Under the pieces are notes generated by a model. That model was not told the DNA's origin. It made no database searches and saw nothing but the letters and a program-made list of their open reading frames with translations. DNA of 64,000 bases from Bacillus sp. AFS059628. GTDB lineage: Bacteria > Bacillota > Bacilli > Bacillales > Bacillaceae_G. Shown piece by piece: positions 45,510 to 54,340 of the stretch. Made by a program: the position numbers and the translations under genes. The stretch is from contig NZ_NVEC01000008.1 in assembly GCF_002571225.1 (NCBI RefSeq), positions 1-64,000 on the forward strand, written 5' to 3'. How positions within the stretch are numbered: the stretch's first letter is position 1; each line of letters opens with the position of its first letter.

Positions 45510-46559
45510 TTATTCCGCAATCATCTCTGATAATACATATGCATAAACCAGTGCTTCTGTATGTGCAATCGAACTTTCATGTGTACGCTCAAATGCATGG
45601 GAAGAATCAATACCCGCTCCAATTAATGCATGTTTCACATCAAATCCAGCGTGAATCGCAGCCGATGCATCCGATCCATAGTACGGATAAATATCTACTT
45701 TATATTCAATATTGTTCGTTTTCGCAAGCTCTACTAAATGTTTACGCAGTGCATAATGATACGGACCGCTAGAATCTTTTGCACAAATAGATACTGTATA
45801 TTCATCAGATGCTTGTCCATCACCTAATGCTCCCATATCAACCGCTAAATATTCAACCGTTTCTTCTGGAATGTTAGAGTTACCACCGTATCCAATCTCT
45901 TCATTATTAGAAATTAAGAAATGAGTTGTATATGGTAATGTTACGCTTTCGTCTTGTAATCTTTTAATTAATTTTAATAGAATTGCAACACTTACTTTGT
46001 CATCTAAATGACGCGATTTTATGTATCCACTCTCTGTAATTTGAACGCGTGGGTCAAATGAAACGAAGTCTCCTACTTCTATTCCTAATTCGCGTACTTC
46101 ATCAGCTGAAAATACACGCTCATCAATACGAACTTCAATATTTTTCTCATCGCGTTTCGCTTCACCTGCATCTTTATATACATGCACAGATGTTTGATGC
46201 ATTAAAATCGTTCCTGTATACGTCTTACCGCTTGATGTTTCAATTTCGCAATATTCCCCTTCTACCGAGTTCCAGCGAAATCCACCAATCATAGAAAGAC
46301 TTAGACGACCGTCAGGCTTAATTTCTTTCACCATCGCACCTAACGTATCAACGTGTGCTGTTAATAAACGGTGCTGTGCATCATTTTTCCCTTTTACTGT
46401 TAAAATAAGAGCGCCTTTATTATTACGCTTCGTTTCTACGTTCCACTCACTTACATAGTTTTCAATAAAACGAATGATTTTCTCTGTATTTCCAGACGGA
46501 CTCGGAATAGAGACAAGCTCCTTAATCAGTTCCATCGTTTCTTTCGTATGATGTGCCAT
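45510..46559 (-). CDS. M42-family aminopeptidase
   Basis: The 349-residue metallo-aminopeptidase has the co-catalytic zinc pattern of M42: TAHVDTLGAMVKEI (His), LDDKVSVAILLKLI (bridging Asp), NNEEIGYGGNSNIPE (base Glu and Glu ligand), AVDMGALGDG (Asp ligand) and IDSSHAFERTHESSI (last His). These cut N-terminal residues from peptides in the cytosol. AGGAGG precedes the ATG. Single-gene unit with its own terminator. Confidence 0.92.
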   Translation of the reverse strand: MAHHTKETMELIKELVSIPSPSGNTEKIIRFIENYVSEWNVETKRNNKGALILTVKGKNDAQHRLLTAHVDTLGAMVKEIKPDGRLSLSMIGGFRWNSVEGEYCEIETSSGKTYTGTILMHQTSVHVYKDAGEAKRDEKNIEVRIDERVFSADEVRELGIEVGDFVSFDPRVQITESGYIKSRHLDDKVSVAILLKLIKRLQDESVTLPYTTHFLISNNEEIGYGGNSNIPEETVEYLAVDMGALGDGQASDEYTVSICAKDSSGPYHYALRKHLVELAKTNNIEYKVDIYPYYGSDASAAIHAGFDVKHALIGAGIDSSHAFERTHESSIAHTEALVYAYVLSEMIAE

Positions 46560-46685
46560 TGTCGTTTCCTCCTCATTTTTCCTATTATTTAGTATACAAA
46601 ATTTGCTAGAAAACCTCTACTCATATAGCTTAATTTTCTGAACTGTAGTAAAATTCACTTTAGTATACAAAAGGAGTTATACAAT

Positions 46686-46865
46686 ATGAATATATCAAAA
46701 AAATATGTACACATTGCACTCATTTGGTTTTTAGCATCATTACTTTGTTTACAAGTTTCTTATGCAGTTCATACTACTACTTCTATTACAATTGGCTGGG
46801 TAGTAACAGCTATCTTCTTCATTATTAGTTTAATTGCAACAAAAAAGCATAGCGTTAATGAGTAA
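46686..46865 (+). CDS. 59-residue two-helix membrane protein
   Basis: MNISKKYVHIALIWFLASLL continues with LQVSYAVHTTTSI, then GWVVTAIFFIISLIATKKHS. Two membrane helices with a short loop and a charged tail are seen. AAAGGAG precedes the ATG. The last codons lie within a strong perfect hairpin, which also ends the convergent MazG-like gene. Confidence 0.6.
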   Translation: MNISKKYVHIALIWFLASLLCLQVSYAVHTTTSITIGWVVTAIFFIISLIATKKHSVNE

Positions 46866-46877
46866 CGCTATGCTTTT
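46843..46877. terminator. bidirectional terminator overlapping a gene end
   Basis: A perfect 15-bp stem (AAAAGCATAGCGTTA and its complement) with a 5-nt loop overlaps the last codons of the small membrane protein and precedes the MazG-like gene's stop. The two flanks are A-run and T-run. Confidence 0.9.
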
Positions 46878-46886
46878 CCTACAAAT

Positions 46887-47213
46887 CTATTCTTCTGAAA
46901 CATCTAATAAATAAATGCCTCTTTCAAATCCACCGCGCTCTATTTCTTTTTGCTTACGAAGACGCTCTACATCTTCAATTGTTGCGCCTTCTGCACGCGC
47001 TAATGAAATAATTACTTCCAGTGCATCTGCAAGAGAATCAAGCGCATGTTCACGCTCCTTCATAGAAGCAAATTCACGAATTTCTTCTGTTCCAATTTTC
47101 GCTAAAGCTTGTATATATGCTTGTCCTGTTAACTTTTGTGCTGTATATGTTTTTCCAGACATTAAAATCTTCTCTGGAACACGATCTCTTACTAACTTGT
47201 TATATGCTGACAT
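46887..47213 (-). CDS. MazG-like nucleotide pyrophosphohydrolase
   Basis: The 108-residue protein is a paralogue of the one at 7120: MSAYNKLVRDRVPEKILMSG, EEIREFASMKE, then LADALEVIISLARAEGATIE and RLRKQKEIERGGFERGIYLL. The acidic residues of the EExxE and LADxLE pattern should bind metal for NTP hydrolysis. Two adjacent ATG codons follow AGGAGG; the second has the better spacing (7 nt). Codon use is typical of the region. Confidence 0.85.
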   Translation of the reverse strand: MSAYNKLVRDRVPEKILMSGKTYTAQKLTGQAYIQALAKIGTEEIREFASMKEREHALDSLADALEVIISLARAEGATIEDVERLRKQKEIERGGFERGIYLLDVSEE

Positions 47214-47314
47214 CATTTATCCTCCTATGTTTATCTGCCTTATAAAATAACCACTCTTTTTTCACATCCCGTTCTTTCTTCACTTCACCTGAGAAAGCAA
47301 AAATTAGATGCCTT

Positions 47315-47413
47315 TCAAAGAATAGTGCAGTCCGTACCGCAAAGAGATGGTGTACTATACAAAGCATAATATGTAAGTAAAATAATAACGATCACACCAA
47401 TAACTTTCTTCAT
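47315..47413 (-). CDS. 32-residue membrane peptide
   Basis: The frame reads MKKVIGVIVIILLTYYALYS plus TPSLCGTDCTIL: one membrane helix followed by a short exposed tail with a C-x-x-x-C pair. AGGAGCG precedes the ATG by 5 nt. It is short, so certainty is limited. A hairpin lies immediately upstream. Confidence 0.4.
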   Translation of the reverse strand: MKKVIGVIVIILLTYYALYSTPSLCGTDCTIL

Positions 47414-47428
47414 ATATCGCTCCTAAAA

Positions 47429-47468
47429 AAAGTGCTAACACAATTATACTAAAATGTGTTAGCACTTT
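47429..47468. terminator. terminator after the enoyl-CoA hydratase-like gene
   Basis: A 14-bp stem (AAAGTGCTAACACA and its complement) with a 12-nt loop lies 57 nt after the stop of the hydratase-like gene and just upstream of the small peptide gene. Confidence 0.65.
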
Positions 47469-47524
47469 CTCCCCTTTACCTTAAATTAACCGGTAGTAAA
47501 ACTATCATTACTTAAAATTTCACT

Positions 47525-48313
47525 TTATTCGCCTTTAAACGCTGGCAAACGTTTCTCTAAAAATGCAGCAATGCCCTCTTTATGGTCCGCTGTTTGTCTC
47601 ATCGCATATTGGCCGCGTTTTTCAAGTTGCAGCGTTTGTTCTAAATTAGAACGATTTACTTCACATAAAATTTGCTTCGTTTGAACCATCGCTTTGATCG
47701 GTTTTTGTGACCATTCACTAATTTTTTGCTTCACAGCCGTTTGGAAATCCTCACCGATTACTTCATCAATTAAACCGATATCAAGCGCTTCTGTCGCTGA
47801 TAATTTCTTTCCTTCCCAAATAATTTGCTTCGTCATATTTTCACCAACGCGCTTTTGAAGGAAGAAATGGCCGCCACCATCTGGAATTAAAGCGATTCCA
47901 ATAAAGTTCATCGCAATAATGGATGAAATATCCGCCATCACATAGTCAGCTGTTAGTGCAATGCTTAATCCAAGACCAGCAGTTGGTCCATGAATTGCAC
48001 TAATAACAAGCTTCGGCATCGTGTATAAAGTCACGACAACTTCAGAAATAGTATTCATAATACCATCAAACTTGCTTTCATCATTACTTGAAAGCATCGA
48101 TTTAATATCTCCGCCCGCAGAAAAACCGCGGCCGTTCCCGCATAACACAACAATGTGTGCAGAACTCTCCGCTACTTCTTTCAGTTTTTGTAATAACTCT
48201 TTTAATGTTGGCTCATCTAATGCATTTAACACCTCTGGGCGATTGACCATAACCGTTGCAACGTGCCCTTCATATTTCACAATGACAGATTCTGTTTTAC
48301 TTGTTACTTCCAT
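47525..48313 (-). CDS. enoyl-CoA hydratase/isomerase family protein
   Basis: The 262-residue crotonase-fold protein has the two oxyanion-hole regions: LCGNGRGFSAGGDIKSML and AIHGPTAGLGLSIALTADYV. The catalytic segment reads ALIPDGGGHFFLQKRVG, with Asp rather than one of the two hydratase Glu residues, closer to PaaG/isomerase-type members. It likely acts in acyl-CoA breakdown. I start at ATG 48313 (AGAGGGG 7 nt away); an upstream in-frame Met lacks such spacing. Confidence 0.85.
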   Translation of the reverse strand: MEVTSKTESVIVKYEGHVATVMVNRPEVLNALDEPTLKELLQKLKEVAESSAHIVVLCGNGRGFSAGGDIKSMLSSNDESKFDGIMNTISEVVVTLYTMPKLVISAIHGPTAGLGLSIALTADYVMADISSIIAMNFIGIALIPDGGGHFFLQKRVGENMTKQIIWEGKKLSATEALDIGLIDEVIGEDFQTAVKQKISEWSQKPIKAMVQTKQILCEVNRSNLEQTLQLEKRGQYAMRQTADHKEGIAAFLEKRLPAFKGE

Positions 48314-48638
48314 TATATACCCCTCTTTTCTACACAAAGATTATACTTATATAATTATAGAAAGGAGGTGAAAAACCCTTCTTTTTTCTTAATTTTCTGT
48401 CTAATAATCACGAAATTTGTATATAGCCTTGTATAAAACATACAATTTCGTTGAAAAATATAGAAATTAAAGTCGTTTTATCCATGCTTTTCATCTATTT
48501 ACCATTGCAATGAAATGGTGTATCCTTAAGTTTGATGCAAAAAACAAATATTGAAATTCATTCGCCTTACTATATAAAAAAGGCTTTATGCCCATCTCTT
48601 GGGTGTTGAAATAAAGGAATGAAGAACTGGAGGAACAT
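48314..48638. other. divergent spacer before the O-antigen-type gene
   Basis: No gene. It holds leaders for the hydratase-like gene and the O-antigen-type gene. GGAGG occurs at about 48625 just before the latter's ATG. A short stem (AAAGGC..., GCCC..., GGGTG at 48579-48608) is possible but weak. Confidence 0.35.
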
Positions 48639-50033
48639 ATGGTTAATAAGTTGAAACAAACGGATAACTACTTCCCAAATTTCCTATTGCTATTCATTGC
48701 GTTTCAACCAATTTTAGATTTATTAACATCTTTTTCAATCTATGTATTACACATGAGCGCAACAGTTGGAATTGTAGTCCGTTTCGCCTTTATGCTTCTT
48801 GCATTAGGATACCTACTTCTTCATCACAAACAACAAGATGCGAAAAAATACATTCTCTATTTATGTTTACTCGGAATTGCACTATCAATCGGTCTTGTAA
48901 ATAATATGATGGTTAAATCTCCAGTTTCATTTGGAGAAGAAGTGAAATTTATTTTAAAGAGCATATATCCAATTGTGCTACTGTTTGGATATACTATCGT
49001 CTTTAAAGAGCTAAAAAATAAAGAATATGTGTTTCATAAAATCATTACATATTTCTTATATGCAACTTTAATTTTAAGCATCACAATGATTATCGCAATG
49101 CAAACTGGCACTGATTTCCCAAGCTATCCTCACTCAAAAATTGGCTCAAGAGGTTGGTTCTTTGCTGGAAATGATTTAAGTGCTCTCTTCGCGATTATGT
49201 TCCCAATCGTTGTCTTATATTCGATTTATAAAACAACTTCTTTCTCGAAAATATATTACTGGATTCCAACAATACTTGCGATGTATGCAAGTATTATGGT
49301 CGGAACAAAAGTTGGATATGGTGCAATTGTGCTAACATTAAGCGTAGCACTTTTCTTCTCGTTCATTGAATATATGATAAACCGTAAAAAAGAAAAAAAA
49401 GGATTCACATATCTTGTAAACACCATCGTTGCAGCAGTTGTACTAGGAGGTTTAATTGTTCTTACACCGCATACTCCTATCGCAAAAAATATGGGAATCC
49501 ACATGCAAATATACGAATACAAAAAATCAGTACAAGAAGAACAAGATAAAAAAGAAGGAAAAGTAATTAAAGAAAATCCAGAGGATGCTAAAAAACACGC
49601 AAAAGGTGAACTAACAGACTCTGAAGTGAAGAGTTTAATTTATAGTGATCGCGACAAATTCTTAAAAGTATACAAACAATACTATAAAGAAGCACCGCTC
49701 TCACAAAAACTTTTTGGAATGGGTTACGCTGGTAACTACACAGTTAAAATTAAATTAATTGAAATGGACTTCCATGACCTATTTTTCGCCTTTGGAATTA
49801 TCGGTTTCCTTATTTACTTAATACCGCTTCTATACTTCGGTATTAAACTATTTATCCGTATGATTACAAACTTTAAGAAAATTATAACCGTAAAATATAT
49901 GCTATTAGCTAGTACACTTATCCTATCACTTGGCATTGGCTTTATGTCCGGTCACGTATTAACAGCGCCATCTGTTAGCATTTTCTTCGTCGTTATACTT
50001 GCCTACTTAATTGTTGATTTAGAAATAGAATAA
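48639..50033 (+). CDS. O-antigen ligase/polymerase-like membrane protein
   Basis: The 464-residue protein has about ten membrane helices (FPNFLLLFIAFQPILDLLTS at the start; LILSLGIGFMSGHVLTAPSV at the end) and a large hydrophilic loop at about 285-350 rich in Lys and Glu. This is the layout of Wzy/WaaL-type enzymes that join or ligate polysaccharide repeats on the outside of the membrane. In this S-layer/SCWP region it probably acts in cell-wall polysaccharide assembly or sugar modification. GGAGG is 7 nt before the ATG. A strong terminator follows. Confidence 0.8.
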   Translation: MVNKLKQTDNYFPNFLLLFIAFQPILDLLTSFSIYVLHMSATVGIVVRFAFMLLALGYLLLHHKQQDAKKYILYLCLLGIALSIGLVNNMMVKSPVSFGEEVKFILKSIYPIVLLFGYTIVFKELKNKEYVFHKIITYFLYATLILSITMIIAMQTGTDFPSYPHSKIGSRGWFFAGNDLSALFAIMFPIVVLYSIYKTTSFSKIYYWIPTILAMYASIMVGTKVGYGAIVLTLSVALFFSFIEYMINRKKEKKGFTYLVNTIVAAVVLGGLIVLTPHTPIAKNMGIHMQIYEYKKSVQEEQDKKEGKVIKENPEDAKKHAKGELTDSEVKSLIYSDRDKFLKVYKQYYKEAPLSQKLFGMGYAGNYTVKIKLIEMDFHDLFFAFGIIGFLIYLIPLLYFGIKLFIRMITNFKKIITVKYMLLASTLILSLGIGFMSGHVLTAPSVSIFFVVILAYLIVDLEIE

Positions 50034-50070
50034 GAAAGAAGCAGCATCTATTTGGATGCTGCTTCTTTCT
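50033..50070 (+). terminator. terminator of the O-antigen-type gene
   Basis: A 16-bp stem (AGAAAGAAGCAGCATC and its complement) with a 5-nt loop and T-rich right flank lies right at the stop codon. Confidence 0.85.
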
Positions 50071-50125
50071 ACTCTAGTCATAATTGGTTTTGCTCGCTTA
50101 ATTAAATTTTTTGTGGACTGCTAAA

Positions 50126-50155
50126 AAAGATCGAATCACATTACAATTCGATCTT
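50126..50155. terminator. terminator of the PatB-type gene at 50176
   Basis: AAAGATCGAAT pairs with ATTCGATCTTT around an 8-nt loop; A-run on the left gives the T-run for the minus-strand transcript. Confidence 0.7.
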
Positions 50156-50175
50156 TGAAACAAAACTATTTCCTT

Positions 50176-51207
50176 CTATTGAAACGATGCATGAACCTGC
50201 TCGAGCACCTCATCAATATTATCCTTCGTAATAACAATACCGAAATCTTTCGGCACATTACGATCTTCTTCCTTTACAACTTTATGTGCAATCATCTTCC
50301 CGATTTCTGGCCTGAAATGATGTCCATCCATATAATTATCTAAGTTCTTTGTTACTGAATTTAAATACATGAAATGATGTACTTCTCCAAATACATCAAC
50401 AGCATCATGGAGCCATCTTTTATAATCTTCCCAACGTCCTGATTGAATCATCGTACGGAACAATGGCTCTGAAACAGGCGTTGTAAAAATATAAAACTTT
50501 GTATTCGGATTATGAGATTTCACAGTACCTAATATTCCCTTCATATTTTGATACTCATAATTCCCACCATAGATCTCTCTACTAAATTTATCTACTTGCG
50601 CGGCAATTTGTGTGTCACGCTCTTCTTTCGTATACTCACGCATCGATTTTATGTTATCGCGATTATATACATCAATAGTCTTATTGTGATGAATGGAGTT
50701 TTGAATTGTATTTCGGGAATATGTAATTCCATCCATACTCACATACGATTTAATTGGATATAGTAAGCTTTGCGCCTCATTAATATATACTGCTGGCTTT
50801 TCAAAACCGATTTCTCTATTTTTGTTCGTTCCAAGGAAATCTAAACCAATCACAATAGAAGATAATTCACTACCTTTTCGCTCTTTTGCATATTCAATGT
50901 ACGCATCGTACTCACGCGGATCTGTACTACTTACCGCATAATTAAATGCGTTTAATCCGGTAAAATCATTTTCATTGATAAACGTTGTTCTACTACTTCC
51001 AAGTATAACGCCATCATAAGTAAACGGACGATATGTTATATAATTCGTTTTTTGTTGTCTCTCATTAAATCCAAACTGAACATCATTCCACTTATTTTTA
51101 TGCGAGAATAACCAAAGTGAATCTGCATAGCCGTTAAATATTCCAACACCTGCAAGTGGGACAAAAACACATACAAAAACGAAAATAAGCCACTGTTTGT
51201 TTTTCAT
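50176..51207 (-). CDS. patB1: PatB-type SCWP O-acetyltransferase partner
   Basis: The 343-residue membrane-anchored protein has one N-terminal helix (WLIFVFVCVFVPLAGVGIF) and an extracytoplasmic SGNH-like domain: DGVILGSSRTTFINEN, with the Ser of GSS as nucleophile candidate, and a C-terminal YMDGHHFRPEIG (Asp and His). In B. anthracis PatB proteins work with PatA MBOAT proteins to O-acetylate SCWP and help EA1 attach. Start codon chosen is ATG 51207 after AGGTGG; a GTG at 51216 is also possible. The patA gene ends 9 nt before. The 1/2 numbering is from memory and may be swapped. Confidence 0.8.
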   Translation of the reverse strand: MKNKQWLIFVFVCVFVPLAGVGIFNGYADSLWLFSHKNKWNDVQFGFNERQQKTNYITYRPFTYDGVILGSSRTTFINENDFTGLNAFNYAVSSTDPREYDAYIEYAKERKGSELSSIVIGLDFLGTNKNREIGFEKPAVYINEAQSLLYPIKSYVSMDGITYSRNTIQNSIHHNKTIDVYNRDNIKSMREYTKEERDTQIAAQVDKFSREIYGGNYEYQNMKGILGTVKSHNPNTKFYIFTTPVSEPLFRTMIQSGRWEDYKRWLHDAVDVFGEVHHFMYLNSVTKNLDNYMDGHHFRPEIGKMIAHKVVKEEDRNVPKDFGIVITKDNIDEVLEQVHASFQ

Positions 51208-51216
51208 ATTCTCCAC

Positions 51217-52674
51217 CTAGAAATTAAAGTATAAAAACTCACTAATACTCGTTAAATGTAGCACACTATACACAAGTAATATTGCAGTAAATAACGCCGT
51301 CCATACTGTCGGGCGGAATGAGTCTTTTAACTGAATTGAATTTTTTAAAAAGAAGCTAATACATAATGCTCCGAAAATATATGCTACTATTTCCGTATTT
51401 AATAATGAAACATGGTATGCTTCAGTGAATGAAACACCGTACTCTTTTAAAAATTGTAGTTTTTCAATAATAAATACCGGGAACACACTATTTGCTAGTT
51501 CGAATCCATTAAATCCAAACATTCCTTTTAACACCTTCACCGCATCATGCATCGATGTTGCTCTAAAGAATACCCATGTTATATTAATGAAGAAAAACGT
51601 CACGAGCCATCCTGCCCAGGCCGGCATGCGCCCTCCTGCTTTATTCCACAAACGATGAACGACAGAAGCTAATCCGTGCAGAAATCCCCAGAAAATAAAT
51701 GTCCAGCCAGCACCGTGCCAAAGTCCACTTATTAAGAAGACAATCATAATATTGACGTATGTACGCGTAATGCCTTTTCGATTTCCGCCAAGAGAAATAT
51801 ACACATATTTCGTTAAAAACTGGCTTAATGTCATATGCCAACGATGCCAAAAGTCTTGTATACTCACCGCTTTATAAGGAGAATTGAAGTTTTGAGGCAA
51901 TTTAATATTAAACATTAACGCAATCCCAATTGCCATATCGCTATATCCGCTGAAATCAAAGTATAACTGGAATGTAAACGCTAATGATGAAAGCCACGCT
52001 TCAACAAAGGTTAGTGACTGCTGTACATCAAACCCTTCCCGTACGACAGGAGATAAAACGTCTGCAATCCCTACTTTCTTGAAAATACCGATGGCAAATA
52101 CAAAAATACCGAGAATGATATAATTTGATTGCCAACGCTTCTTACTACGATCAGCAAACTGCGGCATAATTTGCGCATGGTGCACAATCGGACCTGCAAT
52201 AAGTTGCGGGAAAAATGTTACGAACAGAGCGTAATCAAGAAAATGACATGCCTCCGTTTCCCCGCGATATGTATCTACTAAAAAAGCAATCTTTTGGAAT
52301 GTATAGAAACTAATTGCAAGCGGTAACGTTAATGATAATAATGTAAAATGAGTTCCAAATAACGAATTCACATTTTGCAAAAAGAAATCATAATACTTGA
52401 AATAACTAAGCATTCCTATATTAAATATTAAGCCTACTGTTAAAAGGAGTTTACTCTTATGCTTCACGAGTCTCATTCCGATAAAGTAGTTCACAATGAG
52501 CGATATTAACATAAGCGGCAAATATTTTATATTCCAATAACTATAGAAAAATAAAGATGCTGCCACAAGCCAAGCTTTCGCTAAAGTAGTTTGTCCCAAT
52601 TTATTTAATAGAAAATATAAAAGAAATGCTATCGGTAAAAATAAAAAAATAAACTCAAACGAGTTAAATAACAC
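51217..52674 (-). CDS. patA1: PatA-type MBOAT O-acetyltransferase
   Basis: The 485-residue membrane-bound O-acyltransferase has about 11 helices and the catalytic His in SGLWHGAGWTFIFWGFLHGL, with the upstream conserved QDFWHRWHMTLSQFLTKYVY and FFPQLIAGPIVH. Like AlgI/DltB-type proteins it passes acetyl groups across the membrane, here to a PatB partner and SCWP. GTG start with a GGAAGAG site. It is divergent from the second patA gene, 226 nt away, and overlaps none. Gene numbering is uncertain. Confidence 0.88.
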   Translation of the reverse strand: MLFNSFEFIFLFLPIAFLLYFLLNKLGQTTLAKAWLVAASLFFYSYWNIKYLPLMLISLIVNYFIGMRLVKHKSKLLLTVGLIFNIGMLSYFKYYDFFLQNVNSLFGTHFTLLSLTLPLAISFYTFQKIAFLVDTYRGETEACHFLDYALFVTFFPQLIAGPIVHHAQIMPQFADRSKKRWQSNYIILGIFVFAIGIFKKVGIADVLSPVVREGFDVQQSLTFVEAWLSSLAFTFQLYFDFSGYSDMAIGIALMFNIKLPQNFNSPYKAVSIQDFWHRWHMTLSQFLTKYVYISLGGNRKGITRTYVNIMIVFLISGLWHGAGWTFIFWGFLHGLASVVHRLWNKAGGRMPAWAGWLVTFFFINITWVFFRATSMHDAVKVLKGMFGFNGFELANSVFPVFIIEKLQFLKEYGVSFTEAYHVSLLNTEIVAYIFGALCISFFLKNSIQLKDSFRPTVWTALFTAILLVYSVLHLTSISEFLYFNF

Positions 52675-52900
52675 ACCATCTCTTCCCTTCTAAACAAATC
52701 ACACCTTATTCATCTTATCTTATCCAGATAGTGGGTGTCAAAAGGATTCCATACCGCTTTCCTTCTATTATATGGGATAATTATTTTAATTGAATTATTA
52801 ACATGCTAAAATATTAAAAGCACTATTATAAAAAAGACTATATAATAGATATGTCGGTTTTTTTGTACGAAATGTATTTCAAAAAAGTGAGGAGAGTCCT
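52675..52900. other. divergent promoter region of two patA genes
   Basis: No gene. Leaders of the divergent patA genes lie here, with GGAGAG before the TTG start at 52901. No strong -35/-10 pair was found by eye. Confidence 0.4.
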
Positions 52901-54316
52901 TTGGTATTTAGTAGTTCGATTTTCTTATTTATCTTTTTACCTCTCGTATTATTTCTCTATTTTATAGTGCGTGCCGAGCTACGTAATTTCGTATTACTTG
53001 CATTTAGTTTAATTTTCTATGCATGGGGCGAACCACGTTTCGTTCTTTTAATGCTCTTTTCCATCGTATTAAACTATTGCTTTGGCCTACTCGTGCATCA
53101 TTATGATAAACGAAAAAATATGAAAGTCACATTTTTAATTATGGCTGTGGTCGGAAATATTTTATTACTTTCTTATTTTAAGTATATTTCCTTTTTCACA
53201 GACATTTTAAACAACGTCTTGCACTTATCTATTCATGTGGAACCTATTCCACTACCAATTGGAATTTCATTTTATACATTCCAAGCGATGTCCTATGTCA
53301 TCGATATATACCGTAAAGATGGAGATGTTCAAAAAAATCCTCTTAACTTAGCGCTATATATATCTATTTTCCCTCAGCTTATTGCCGGACCAATTGTTCG
53401 TTACAATATCGTCGCTGAACAAATTAAAACGCGCATCCATTCTTTTGAACGATTCACAGAAGGTATTCAAATTTTCGTTCTCGGATTAGCAAAAAAAATA
53501 TTAATTGCCAATCAAGTCGGATTTGTCGCCGATAAAATATTTGCCTTACCACCATCTGAAATAAGTGTTGGAACGGCATGGATCGGTATTATCGCCTACA
53601 CCCTGCAAATTTATTTCGATTTCTCAGGATACTCTGATATGGCAATTGGACTTGGAAAAATGTTCGGATTTGATTTCCCAAAAAACTTCAACTACCCATA
53701 CATCTCTAAGTCTATTTCAGAGTTTTGGAGAAGATGGCATATTACACTTGGCTCTTGGTTCCGCGATTACATATATATCCCGCTCGGCGGAAACCGCGTT
53801 TCAAAACTAGCGAATTATCGTAACCTCTTCATCGTATGGGGATTAACTGGTTTATGGCACGGAGCGAGCTGGACCTTTATCGCCTGGGGCTTATATTACG
53901 GCTTTATTATTTCAATTGAAAAAGCTGGATTTGAAAAAATATTAAACAAACTATGGAAACCGTTGCAGCATGCATACGTATTATTAGTCGTTATGATTGG
54001 TTGGGTCTTCTTCCGAGCTGACAACTTCGCATACTCGTTCCAATATTTAAAAGCGATGTTCGGCATAGGTGGGCAATCTTTCATTGATGACAATACAATG
54101 TTATACGTACATGAATACATTATCGTATTTCTCATTGCCTTTATCGCAGCGACACCAATTTTAAAACGAATGAAAAACATACTTGAACTTGCGCCTAAAG
54201 CGTATATGTTCACTATGCAATTTGTACGTCCTATATTATTACTAACATTATTTATGATTTCGGTTATGTACTTGATTAACTCAACATATAATCCATTTAT
54301 TTATTTCAGGTTTTAA
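52901..54316 (+). CDS. patA2: PatA-type MBOAT O-acetyltransferase
   Basis: The 471-residue membrane protein starts at TTG 52901 (GTGAGGAGAG 5 nt upstream). It has the MBOAT elements SIFPQLIAGPIVRYNIVAEQ, FWRRWHITLGSWFRDYIYIP and LTGLWHGASWTFIAWGLYYG (catalytic His). Sequence is clearly related to the other patA gene (51217) but diverged. It is followed 24 nt later by a PatB-type gene. Role: transfer of acetyl groups to SCWP outside the cell. Confidence 0.88.
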   Translation: MVFSSSIFLFIFLPLVLFLYFIVRAELRNFVLLAFSLIFYAWGEPRFVLLMLFSIVLNYCFGLLVHHYDKRKNMKVTFLIMAVVGNILLLSYFKYISFFTDILNNVLHLSIHVEPIPLPIGISFYTFQAMSYVIDIYRKDGDVQKNPLNLALYISIFPQLIAGPIVRYNIVAEQIKTRIHSFERFTEGIQIFVLGLAKKILIANQVGFVADKIFALPPSEISVGTAWIGIIAYTLQIYFDFSGYSDMAIGLGKMFGFDFPKNFNYPYISKSISEFWRRWHITLGSWFRDYIYIPLGGNRVSKLANYRNLFIVWGLTGLWHGASWTFIAWGLYYGFIISIEKAGFEKILNKLWKPLQHAYVLLVVMIGWVFFRADNFAYSFQYLKAMFGIGGQSFIDDNTMLYVHEYIIVFLIAFIAATPILKRMKNILELAPKAYMFTMQFVRPILLLTLFMISVMYLINSTYNPFIYFRF

Positions 54317-54340
54317 CTGATATAGGAAGGAAAAGTTATT

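Noticed and set aside
51217-54316. MBOAT genes as dltB
   Set aside because: No dltA, dltC or dltD around; the PatB-type partners and the S-layer setting favour SCWP acetylation.
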